From Candidatus Bathyarchaeota archaeon (lineage in GTDB: Archaea > Thermoproteota > Bathyarchaeia > Bathyarchaeales > Bathycorpusculaceae), in contig JAOZGY010000015.1 of assembly GCA_026015145.1 (NCBI GenBank), forward strand, positions 1 to 35,246: a stretch of DNA of 35,246 bases, given 5' to 3'. Each line of letters opens with the position of its first letter. Positions within the stretch are counted from its first letter, which is position 1. A program made the position numbers and the translations under genes. The notes beneath the pieces are model-generated. The model worked only from the letters and a program-made list of their open reading frames with translations, was not told the DNA's origin and did no database searches. Below are positions 21,835 to 29,590 of this stretch, piece by piece.

Positions 21835-23370
21835 ATGTTCTGGAGAAAGAAACTACCGGAAGAGGAGAAAGCAGACGAGTTCCGCAAGCTCTTGAAGGAG
21901 AAGGACGTAAACAAACGGTTATCAGCTATCTCCTCCCTGACCGATGTAGGCTCAAGATCCCCCCAAATATTTCCATCACTTTTACAGGACAGAGATATAC
22001 ATGTTTGCTCATCAGCGGCTTTCGCCATCTCAGGCCTAATATCGAGCTACCCTGAACTTCGAGAGGAACTCGTTAGAAAGATGATGGAGTTGTTGAAACA
22101 TCGAGATTATCGAATGCAGAGGTACGCTGCATCACTCCTAGGACGCGTGGCAGCTCACTTTCCAGAACTCATAAAAGATCTCTTGCCCGAGATCACGCCT
22201 CTGGCTAAGGAAGGAGATGTTGCATACGCGCTTGCCGTACGCGAAATAGGAATCCAAGCTCCTCAACTCATTGAAGACATGATGCCAACGATGACTCAGG
22301 CATTGGAAGGAAAGAAGCATGCAATCAGAGCAGCTCTTATCGCATTAGAACGTATCAGTTGGAAGTCTCCCGTGCTACTTAGAGATTCCATGCCTCATTT
22401 GCTCAATATCGTGAGGAAGACAGACAGTCTGCAAATAAGTGTTTTGGCTGCGGGAGCGTTGACGAATATATCAATGAGCTCTCCTGATCTTGGGAAGCAA
22501 CTTGTTTGGCCTCTGGTGGAAGATCTGATGGAAAAGAAGAAGGAGGTTGCTCGTACCTGTGTTTCCCTCATGGTCTGGGGGGTTGGACTTGCACATCCCG
22601 AACTTGTGATGAACGCCTTGCCGAAGATAGCGAAGCTTTCAGAAGATGACGTGGCGATCGGCATGCTATTAGGGTTAGGTTTAGGGAGGATAGGTTCTCA
22701 ATCTCGCGTTTTGGCAGAGAAGGTGACTCCTGAGTTGCTGAAATTCGTAAATGATCCCCATCCAGCAGTACGCGTCCTTGGCATTATTGGTTTGAGATAT
22801 GTAGCCCAGATCTCTCCTAAACTTGTGAAGGCGGTTGTACCAGATCTATCAAAGATGCTGGAGCATAAAGACGCAACCGTACGGGGGACTGTAGCGATCG
22901 GTTTAAAACTGATCTCCCTTGTATCTCCAGATATTCTGCAGGATGTCGTGGAGATGGTGTCAGACGTAATCGCAGAAGAAAACATAGGCGCTCGACATGC
23001 CGCTGCAACCGTCTTTAACATGATCGCTAAATACTATGATCCTACTGTTGATGAGGGAGTCATCCCTGAAATTGCCGGATTTCTCGGAGACGAAGACTCA
23101 AAGGTACGGGATCAAGCGTTGCTAGCCATCAAGAACATTGCCTTAAGAAACCCAAGCCTTGTCAAAGAATGGGTACCTCAGGTAGCGAAGCTGTTAGAGG
23201 ATAAAAATGAGACCGTTCGAAGACATGCAACTTGGGCTCTCGAAGAAGTTGCAGTAGATCACCCAGAACTTGTCAAAGAGACCGCATTATCAAAGATAAT
23301 CATGTTGCTTGATGACAAGAGTGTGAAGGTACGCATGTTCGCTGCACTTAGCCTAGGAAAACTCATTTAG
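21835..23370 (+). CDS. HEAT-repeat protein
   Basis: About 511 residues from ATG 21835. The track's TTG at 21763 adds 24 residues without a ribosome site, while AGAGGT lies just before the ATG. The whole protein is a chain of about 37-40 residue helical repeats of the form S-P-x-L-[VL]-x-x-x-[VLM]-x-P-x-[LI]-x-x-L-L-x-[DE]-x-x-x-x-V-R (for example HPAVRVLGIIGLRYVAQISP and KVRDQALLAIKNIALRNPSL). About twelve repeats can be counted by eye. Such solenoids are scaffolds for protein complexes. No catalytic or membrane segment is seen, so it is presumed cytoplasmic. Partner unknown. Confidence 0.88.
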   Translation: MFWRKKLPEEEKADEFRKLLKEKDVNKRLSAISSLTDVGSRSPQIFPSLLQDRDIHVCSSAAFAISGLISSYPELREELVRKMMELLKHRDYRMQRYAASLLGRVAAHFPELIKDLLPEITPLAKEGDVAYALAVREIGIQAPQLIEDMMPTMTQALEGKKHAIRAALIALERISWKSPVLLRDSMPHLLNIVRKTDSLQISVLAAGALTNISMSSPDLGKQLVWPLVEDLMEKKKEVARTCVSLMVWGVGLAHPELVMNALPKIAKLSEDDVAIGMLLGLGLGRIGSQSRVLAEKVTPELLKFVNDPHPAVRVLGIIGLRYVAQISPKLVKAVVPDLSKMLEHKDATVRGTVAIGLKLISLVSPDILQDVVEMVSDVIAEENIGARHAAATVFNMIAKYYDPTVDEGVIPEIAGFLGDEDSKVRDQALLAIKNIALRNPSLVKEWVPQVAKLLEDKNETVRRHATWALEEVAVDHPELVKETALSKIIMLLDDKSVKVRMFAALSLGKLI

Positions 23371-23540
23371 CTTAGGTAAAAATTATATCAATACTTATTA
23401 AGTTTGTATTCGTCCAGTAATGTTTTTGATTACTTTCGATGAGCCAGAAAGTTTTTTATTTCTTTGTCTTGTTTTCCATAATGAAACACTATTCTAGGAG
23501 AAGAATTATCCTTTTTTAGGTTTTAATTTATATTGTTATA

Positions 23541-23738
23541 ATGAGGTGGATTTTTTGGGAAGTTTACAAGCCTGAAGATCTGGCTGGCAAAAAGAAAAAG
23601 CCCTCTGACTTATCACCGTTACCAAGTGGAATTGCGCCTACAACTTTGCAGGATGTTATTCGAGAGGTTAGCTCTCTTAGAGCTGAAGTGAACAAAATTA
23701 AAAAAGTACTAAGAGCTGAGGGCAAAGTATTAGAGTAG
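23541..23738 (+). CDS. Small protein with C-terminal coiled coil (65 aa)
   Basis: MRWIFWEVYKPEDLAGKKKK opens the protein; the C-terminal third, LQDVIREVSSLRAEVNKIKK, has heptad-like spacing. No family recognised. The promoter-like taatttatattgttata ends just before the ATG, so translation could be nearly leaderless, although tataatgagg lacks a clear ribosome site. Confidence 0.45.
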   Translation: MRWIFWEVYKPEDLAGKKKKPSDLSPLPSGIAPTTLQDVIREVSSLRAEVNKIKKVLRAEGKVLE

Positions 23739-23821
23739 CTTGAAAATAAAATCGATGTTAAGCAAATGAGGGATGCTTTTGTGGGTATCCTTTTTATTTA
23801 TACCAATCCAATAGTCAATTG

Positions 23822-24212
23822 GTGATATTTTACGAACAATTTTTCTATTGAAGACTGCAAAATTCGCTGGTGGAAAAAAGCTAAAATATCAACTGATGAA
23901 AAACAGGTTTTAATTTCAGATTTGAAAAACACATCAGACATTATTGCAGAGGCTATGAACTTTACAATAAAAAGACAAAAAAGAAAAGTTGTGATCAAAT
24001 TTTCAATAGGACCTAAAAATGTTCCACAAGTCTATTCCTTGCGTGTGTTTTATACGGGTATGGACGGCTGGAGTGTATCAATCAATAGGAAAAAATATGC
24101 TAAAGGTGGTATTGATGATTCTGAAGATGTTTTAGCGGAAATCGTGAGTAGAAAATGGCAATTAATTTTGGTGTTTGATGAGGAGGACTATGGGCCTTTA
24201 GAGGAAATTTAA
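23822..24212 (+). pseudogene. Unknown small protein, frame interrupted in a T run
   Basis: The track begins at an internal TTG (23922, 96 residues: FTIKRQKRKVVIKFSIGPKN, WSVSINRKKYAKGG, ending in acidic EEDYGPLEEI). Upstream in the same frame the sequence still looks coding (SIEDCKIRWWKKAKISTDEK), back to a TGA at 23826, with no start. In the other frame GTG (23822) gives VIFYEQF. Removing one T from the run at 23840-23844 joins them into VIFYEQFSIEDCKIRWWKK. Either the assembly has one extra T, the gene is broken, or it uses a frameshift. Function unknown. Confidence 0.5.
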
Positions 24213-24348
24213 TTTTTTTAACAAAAAATGATTCTAATAATTTAGTATTGTAGCTGTTTGTTTTCAATTTGTCCTTTTCTTGTAATTTAAACCTGTGGGC
24301 CCCTGTAAAAATGAAATGTAGATATGGAAGGAAGAAAGGGTTATGTTC

Positions 24349-24525
24349 TTAGTTCATTAGCGATAGGGCTGAGGTGCTTGTTGGATTATAGGAGCTGCCC
24401 CAGTCAAAGCTTGGGGGTAGCCCATATTCTATTAGGCGGTTTTGCAGTATAGAATCTATTTGTCTTAGACTCCAAATGCTAGCACCCTCATAGACTATGG
24501 CGAGGGCTGATGCAATAAGGAAATC
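24349..24525 (-). pseudogene. C-terminal-half fragment of the four-helix membrane protein family
   Basis: The minus strand reads SIWSLRQIDSILQNRLIEYG then LPPSFDWGSSYNPTSTSALS and LMN, stop. This matches SIYSLRQIDTLLQNRLIEYG and NWGSSYNPTSASALALMV of the intact protein at 16071-16607. It is cut just before helix 4, so it lacks exactly the segment that is scattered as tail repeats. It has no start and abuts, or overlaps slightly, the stop of the DUF998 gene. Confidence 0.85.
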
Positions 24526-25069
24526 AATGTTTCGTAAGATATATTTTGGTAGCTGAGAACTGAATTACGGTGGCCACCGCTCCAAACGATATAATTTCTG
24601 GCACAGCGATACCAGCACTATATACATTCATTCCAAACAGCACGAATGAAATTAAACCTACTAAGAACGCTGTTAATGCTAACAGTGATTTCTTTTCAAT
24701 GGCATTAACTATCGATGTACTCCATATTGACAGGAAGAATAATACTGCAACTAAACCGTGGAGAAAACCGTAGACTTCGTCGAATGTGGCTACAAGCTGA
24801 AGTATAACTGCTGAAGCGATTATACAAAAGCTGGTGTACTTTGCATGTGTTTTAAGGATGGTTACTGTATAGATTATTATAATAAAGCCTGTGAAAAACA
24901 AGCCTAGATTAAATATTGGCGCAACTCCACTATTTACTGAATGTCCAAGATCACTTAGAGCGTTTCTTTGCCAACTAAACCAAGGGGCATACACAATAGA
25001 AAACACAATAGAAAAGTAAGTTACAAAGGGACCAATGATGCCTAACAACGCATAGTTTTTTTCTTTCAT
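24524..25069 (-). CDS. DUF998 family membrane protein
   Basis: A 181-residue integral membrane protein with six hydrophobic segments. The family hallmark is the aromatic stretch and RNALSDLGHS motif after helix 1 (SWQRNALSDLGHSV), with GLHGLVAVL-like FLHGLVAVLFFLSI in the middle. The Shine-Dalgarno GGAGG lies about eight bases before the ATG. The role is unknown for the family. Its 3' end adjoins a remnant of the four-helix family. Confidence 0.85.
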   Translation of the reverse strand: MKEKNYALLGIIGPFVTYFSIVFSIVYAPWFSWQRNALSDLGHSVNSGVAPIFNLGLFFTGFIIIIYTVTILKTHAKYTSFCIIASAVILQLVATFDEVYGFLHGLVAVLFFLSIWSTSIVNAIEKKSLLALTAFLVGLISFVLFGMNVYSAGIAVPEIISFGAVATVIQFSATKIYLTKH

Positions 25070-25534
25070 GGGTCTTCCTCCTTTTAAAACCGTATTAATT
25101 GTAACTATGTTAATAATTTCAGATAAAACATTTTTCCGTTGGATTTTCCCAGGAATAATGAGCTTTAGTGTCTCTTATTGGATATAATCTAATTCTACAC
25201 GTTTTGCCATTAATTGGGTTTAGCTTAAATCCCAAAAAAAGGAGAGTTTGCGGGTGTTATCTCAAGCTTTCACTAGAGATATCGCACTTGGTTAGAGGTC
25301 CAAATTGTGTTAATAGATACCTTAGGGTAATTAATTCAAGCGATTATCACTTATACTAGATTTAAAAAAATTTTAGTCGACACTAATGTACATGTACTGC
25401 AAAAATTAGGTATTTTGTGACATTTTCTTATAGCGATTATATCACCTGAGCAAGAATCTGTATTTTGTGTTCATAAAATAGATATAATTCCCTTAAAAAT
25501 AAATAAACCAAAAAATTCTAGGAGGCAAAACTTT
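25070..25534. promoter_or_regulatory. Intergenic region with promoter of the surface-stalk gene
   Basis: Long AT-rich gap between divergent genes. A gtacatgtac palindrome lies at about 25389-25398, and taaaaataaataaacc is a likely TATA region about 30 bases before the ATG, followed by aggagg. The 63-codon ORF at 25168 has no supporting features and is taken as chance. Confidence 0.5.
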
Positions 25535-26482
25535 ATGTCTTTTGATTTTAAAAAAGCCCTTCCAATAATTCTTATCACATGGATTCTTGGTCTTGCAACA
25601 ACAATAGCCCTTGTTTACGTTTCGCCAAGTATTTTTCCTCCACTTGGAGCTGCAAACATTGAAGATGAAGCTATAACATCTACAAAGATTGCAGATGAGG
25701 CAATTATTGCAGTTAAATTAGATGATGGATCTGTCACTTCAGCGAAAATAGTTGATGGAACAATTACAGCACAAGATCTAATGGATGGATCAATCTTATC
25801 CATCAAAATTGCAGATGGCGCAATCAATAGCAATAAAATTGCCAATAATTCCATAACTGCTGATAAGGTTGCAGATGGAGCAATTGTCACAGTTAAACTA
25901 TCGGATAATGTGGTTACTTCAGCAAAAATAGTTGATGGAACGATAATGGCAGAAGATATCAGCGATGGATCAATAGTAAGTGTAAAAGTAGCCAACGGCG
26001 CAATCACAACCAACAAAATTGCTGATAACGCAATAACAACACCCAAAATTAATGACAACGCTGTAACTAACAGCAAATTAGCCCCAAACGCAATCCCTTA
26101 CAGATCAATGTACAACACAACCCTGGTATCAACAACATCAACGAGTTTTGTAGACATACCTGAAACTTCCTTAGAAATAACATTGGCAAGGAGAAGCAAT
26201 TTGATAATAATGTTTAATGCTGAAGCTTGGGTGGATGGAGCTGGTGACTCACTTTTTGTTCGAGCTTTAGTTGATTCTACTGTTGCTAATCCTAATGGCG
26301 GATCGCAAATATTATTTACAACAGCTGGTGAATCGCAGCATGGATCGTATGCTGTAAATTTCTACTTGGAAAATGTTGAGGCGGGAACTTACACTGTGAA
26401 GATTCAGTGGAGTGAAATGCTGGGGGCGAATAATGCACATATGGCTGATAGAACGCTAAATGTAATAGCTTTACCTGCATGA
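25535..26482 (+). CDS. Membrane-anchored surface stalk of tandem decapeptide repeats with globular head
   Basis: A 315-residue protein. It has an N-terminal membrane anchor (PIILITWILGLATTIALVYV), then residues about 46-188 as about 14 uninterrupted ten-residue repeats with consensus D-G-A-I-T-S-x-K-I-A, then a C-terminal beta-rich head of about 120 residues (RSNLIIMFNAEAWV, YAVNFYLENVEAGTYTVKIQ). The repeats themselves fall into two copies of a six-unit, 60-residue super-repeat (VTSAKIVDGTI recurs 60 residues apart). Similar A-I-T-x-x-K-I-A-D-G arrays occur in phage tail fibres and archaeal surface proteins and are expected to fold as a beta-solenoid or trimeric fibre. Strong AGGAGG precedes the ATG. 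Adhesion or appendage role is inferred. Confidence 0.8.
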   Translation: MSFDFKKALPIILITWILGLATTIALVYVSPSIFPPLGAANIEDEAITSTKIADEAIIAVKLDDGSVTSAKIVDGTITAQDLMDGSILSIKIADGAINSNKIANNSITADKVADGAIVTVKLSDNVVTSAKIVDGTIMAEDISDGSIVSVKVANGAITTNKIADNAITTPKINDNAVTNSKLAPNAIPYRSMYNTTLVSTTSTSFVDIPETSLEITLARRSNLIIMFNAEAWVDGAGDSLFVRALVDSTVANPNGGSQILFTTAGESQHGSYAVNFYLENVEAGTYTVKIQWSEMLGANNAHMADRTLNVIALPA

Positions 26483-26566
26483 ACTATAATCTCTTTTTTT
26501 TTAAAAAAAATCTACTTTTTTATGAATTAATTGAAATAAAAAAGTTAGGATAAGTGAGTTTTTAGT

Positions 26567-26773
26567 TTAAAACCCACTTCCATCAGGAATGCCATCACCA
26601 GAATTAGGAGCAGGTCCAACACCAGGATTATCAGGTCGAATAAACTGATTACCCGATGGTATACCGTCACCCGAATCGGGTGCTGGTCCCGGACCAACTT
26701 CAGCTGTTACAATCCCGCACATTATGCTTGCAAATACTAGGAATAGTAAAGCAGTGACTACAATTTTTTTCGT
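26567..26773 (-). CDS. Small secreted peptide with two GDGIP repeats, ACG start
   Basis: Missed by the ORF track because it lacks a standard start. The minus strand reads (M)KKIVVTALLFLVFASIMC as a clear signal peptide, then EVGPGPAPDSGDGIPSGN and GVGPAPNSGDGIPDGSGF, two copies of a V-G-x-x-P-A-P-x-S-G-D-G-I-P motif, ending at TAA; 68 residues. The triplet at the natural start is ACG, six bases after a strong GGAGGG. No ATG, GTG or TTG lies in frame between the preceding TAG and this point; ATT or ATA would be alternatives. The mature part would be about 40 residues, secreted, Gly/Pro/Asp-rich. Function unknown. Confidence 0.65.
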   Translation of the reverse strand, partial: TKKIVVTALLFLVFASIMCGIVTAEVGPGPAPDSGDGIPSGNQFIRPDNPGVGPAPNSGDGIPDGSGF

Positions 26774-27077
26774 ATTTATCCCTCCAATTTTTGATACTCC
26801 AGATATTATTCTCTATTTGATTTAAGGGACATTATGAAACGCTTATTCCAACATGTCCCTTATGTATCACGTTTCATATAGTGCAAAAAGTGGGGGTTTC
26901 GGGTGACATCTCCACTGCGGCGAGGGTTCAAATCTATCCTCAGATGGATTAGGACTGGTGGGCATCTAAAAAGAAATTACTTTTAAAAATTTTTAATGTA
27001 ATAAAGAACTTGGATTAATGTACAGACTATTAGGTATACATAGACGTGATTCTACACAAAAAGGCTAACACATGCAT
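26774..27077. other. Intergenic region
   Basis: AT-rich gap with one unusual GC-richer patch, about 26885-26965 (gtgggggtttcgggtgacat, gcggcgagggttcaaatc, tatcctc). The gagggttcaaatc part resembles a tRNA T-arm but no cloverleaf can be built. No gene or tail repeat seen. Confidence 0.4.
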
Positions 27078-28991
27078 TCAATTTAAAGTAAAATCCATTA
27101 AAGTTCTTTTTTTTGTGCTTTGATTTGAAAATGTGATATTCATAGGTTCGAAAGTTTGATTTAGTGCAGTTTTAAGATTCCTCACATAATCTTCTACATT
27201 AATTTCATGAATATTTTTCACAAGCCCTGTAGGTTTAACTGTAAATCTTTTTGCGTTATAGTTGAATGGTTTGACTTTTATGAAATGCATTAGATCACCT
27301 CTCTTCACAGTTTTTCCATTGTTCAAAAGTTGAATTGCACACTGATATGGCTGATGAAGAGTCTTTCCTTTCCTTTTCTCATTTGGATTTTCATGAATTA
27401 CAACACTGTACTCTAAATCTTTTATTGGAACTTTTCCAAGTTTAAGATCGTTTATAGCTTTTCTTACAACTGTTTTTATCCTGCTTTTTGAACTCAAAAA
27501 TTCCGATTCATTTCTTACATTCTTTAATTCCTGAATGCAGCTTTTGAAAATATTGTAAATAAAATCTGGGGAATTAGATTTTATTGCAGTTAATCCTTTG
27601 ATGTCTACTGATCCGTCTTTTCTTATTCCGAAATAGGCTTTTGCAGCTTTAGGAAGAACGCATAGATTGTATCTTTCTTCAACCGACATATCTAATTTTA
27701 GTTTATCTTTCACGGTTTTAATTAGCCATTGTATTTCTTTTTCGGTTGGATCTTCCAAAAAAAGCGAGTCGGTATCTCCATAAATGGTATGAATTCCTTT
27801 ATCTTCTGCAATTTTGCATGCAGTTTTCAAACTGTAACGACCATAAGCGGTAATAGATTCACCTAAAGAGGATCGGGATAAACCATGAATTCTTATGACT
27901 ACTCCGTAACTTGAAACTAAAATCAATTTAAGAAGCTCAGAGGTAGCCTCAGCAAGTCTGCGATCTTGTACTGATAGTGCTTTATTTTTGGATCGTGGTT
28001 TAAACCAATGAATTCTCAAATCCTTAAGAGAACCAATTAGTATTGAATAGACTCCTCTTCGTTTAGTGCAAACATAGTGCGAAAGTTCAGGTACCTTGTT
28101 GCTTTGGTACTCCTTATCGCCACAGTCTATTGTTTCATGAGAAAGATTGTACAAATCAATAAGGCTTGGATACATACTGTCAAAATCAACAACCGCTGTA
28201 TTGAAATGAACTCCAGGTTCAGGAGTTAAGGTAAGTGCACCTTTGACTGAATGTGTTTTCTCTCCTCTTCTTAGCTCATCTGATGTGGGAATCAGAATGT
28301 TTTTCTTTCTTAGGTAATTGTGAAGAATTGATTTTATCCAATTACTCACCTGTCGATTATGATGAGTATTGGGAACTGGTATGTTTGCAATTCTTGCCAG
28401 CATGAACATTGAGTGAAGTTGACTTGGCTCAATCTTTTTTCTTAGTCCAAATCTTTCAAGGTTAACTTCAGGAACAGATTGGGAACAAAGAATAAACAGC
28501 CTTTTTGAAAGCTTATATTTTTCAGGATCTGCCTTTTTTATCTCTGAAAAAGCTCTTCTAAAAGCATCCAAATCTTTTTTTGAAATGTCCAAAAAAGGAA
28601 TTATCTCTTTGCCTTTAATTTTATATTGAGCTCCAAAAACCAGATTGTTATCATACATGTAACTTGAAACTACAGGAACCTGTTTTTCCCATGACTTGCT
28701 GAACTTTCTTGATGTTTGCAAAGGATTGGAGAAATCATTTAATTCTATTCTAGATAATTTTATAGGTTGACCAGTGAAAAGATCGGTTTTCTCTAAACCT
28801 TTTACGCTTAATTTAAGGTCTTGTATTACTTTCAAATCGTTATCAGGTAGTGGATGCCGAATGAAAAAATATGGTCGATAATTAGTGTCCAGTATTTCTT
28901 TCCATTTGTTTTTGGAGGGATTGAAAAAAATCAGTTTTATTCCCTGCTCCTTTTCTGAAACAGCAGCATCCAAGAGATAATAAATTGTCAA
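27078..28991 (-). CDS. Family B DNA polymerase without an exonuclease domain
   Basis: A 637-residue polymerase. Motif A is DFDSMYPS (269-276), motif C is YGDTDS (404-409), and motif B is KLILVSSYG (355-363), where the family's conserved Asn of K-x3-N-S-x-Y-G is Val. The palm-entry segment MFMLARIANIPVP (195) and the thumb segments (KDLEYSVVIHENP, QPYQCAIQLLNNGKTVKRGD) are normal. Between the N-terminal domain and residue 195 I find no DxE-type exonuclease I motif or other 3'-5' exonuclease motifs, and the protein is about 130-150 residues shorter than proofreading PolB enzymes. The C-terminus KRTLMDFTLN resembles a PCNA-interaction (PIP) box. Start is TTG after GAGGTAGG. Likely a specialised or element-derived polymerase. 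Confidence 0.88.
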   Translation of the reverse strand: MTIYYLLDAAVSEKEQGIKLIFFNPSKNKWKEILDTNYRPYFFIRHPLPDNDLKVIQDLKLSVKGLEKTDLFTGQPIKLSRIELNDFSNPLQTSRKFSKSWEKQVPVVSSYMYDNNLVFGAQYKIKGKEIIPFLDISKKDLDAFRRAFSEIKKADPEKYKLSKRLFILCSQSVPEVNLERFGLRKKIEPSQLHSMFMLARIANIPVPNTHHNRQVSNWIKSILHNYLRKKNILIPTSDELRRGEKTHSVKGALTLTPEPGVHFNTAVVDFDSMYPSLIDLYNLSHETIDCGDKEYQSNKVPELSHYVCTKRRGVYSILIGSLKDLRIHWFKPRSKNKALSVQDRRLAEATSELLKLILVSSYGVVIRIHGLSRSSLGESITAYGRYSLKTACKIAEDKGIHTIYGDTDSLFLEDPTEKEIQWLIKTVKDKLKLDMSVEERYNLCVLPKAAKAYFGIRKDGSVDIKGLTAIKSNSPDFIYNIFKSCIQELKNVRNESEFLSSKSRIKTVVRKAINDLKLGKVPIKDLEYSVVIHENPNEKRKGKTLHQPYQCAIQLLNNGKTVKRGDLMHFIKVKPFNYNAKRFTVKPTGLVKNIHEINVEDYVRNLKTALNQTFEPMNITFSNQSTKKRTLMDFTLN

Positions 28992-29189
28992 TCAACCTAC
29001 CTCATTATCTATTCTCTTTTTCCTTCTTTTCTCCTTTAATTCTTTGCCCAAGGATCCAACAAACCACCTTTAGAAATAAAAACTGTGTTTTGTTGATGCT
29101 TTCATATACAAATTTGATTCTTCATTTAAGATTAAAAGTTTACAGCAAAAGACATTAGGATCAATAGCTAAAGAGCTAAGGGAAAAACG

Positions 29190-29411
29190 ATGAACAATTT
29201 CCAACCCTTTACTGTGATCGGCATTATCTTCATAGTTTTGGGCATAATTTTGGTAATTCTTCCCTTCATTGCACAATATATACCAAATCTAGAAAAACTG
29301 CCATGGATAATCATCTGGGTATACAAAACCGACAATTTCACTTTCGCAACCTCACCAATACTTCTAATCATAACAGTCCTCTCCTTCATCATTAATTATT
29401 TCAAGCGATGA
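29190..29411 (+). CDS. DUF2905-like small membrane protein (73 aa)
   Basis: Two membrane helices (IGIIFIVLGIILVILPFIAQ and SPILLIITVLSFIINYF) separated by a short amphipathic stretch LEKLPWIIIWVYKTDNFTFA. The arrangement of helix, L-x-K-L-P-W-D/I-I, charged turn, N-F-T-F and second helix matches DUF2905 proteins, which are small, widespread and uncharacterised. Confidence 0.75.
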   Translation: MNNFQPFTVIGIIFIVLGIILVILPFIAQYIPNLEKLPWIIIWVYKTDNFTFATSPILLIITVLSFIINYFKR

Positions 29412-29476
29412 ACCTTGGAATTCATTCGTTTTTTCCTTACTTTAGCGGTTCTTTGCACATTGGGTACTGTTTGATT

Positions 29477-29527
29477 GTTATTACTTCCAGGGTTCTTATT
29501 GCTGGTATTATTAAGGCTATTAGCTTG
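29477..29527 (-). repeat. Dispersed membrane-helix tail repeat, most distal copy
   Basis: The plus strand reads ttacttccagggttcttatt then gctggtattattaaggctat. The minus strand gives LIALIIPAIRTLEVI. It lies between the DUF2905 gene and the methyltransferase gene. The long minus ORF covering it (29437-29904) is antisense to the methyltransferase and not a gene. Confidence 0.8.
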
Positions 29528-29590
29528 TGGTTGCTATTCGATTGTGTTACTTTATAAAGGAAGCTGAGATAATAGCAAAAAGGATCAAAG

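Noticed and set aside
25168-25359. Plus-strand 63-residue ORF
   Set aside because: No ribosome site, no family features, lies in an AT-rich promoter gap.
26885-26965. tRNA-like patch (gagggttcaaatc followed by tatcctc)
   Set aside because: Looks like a T-arm and could mark an attachment site, but the stem pairs poorly and no acceptor, D or anticodon arm can be found on either strand.
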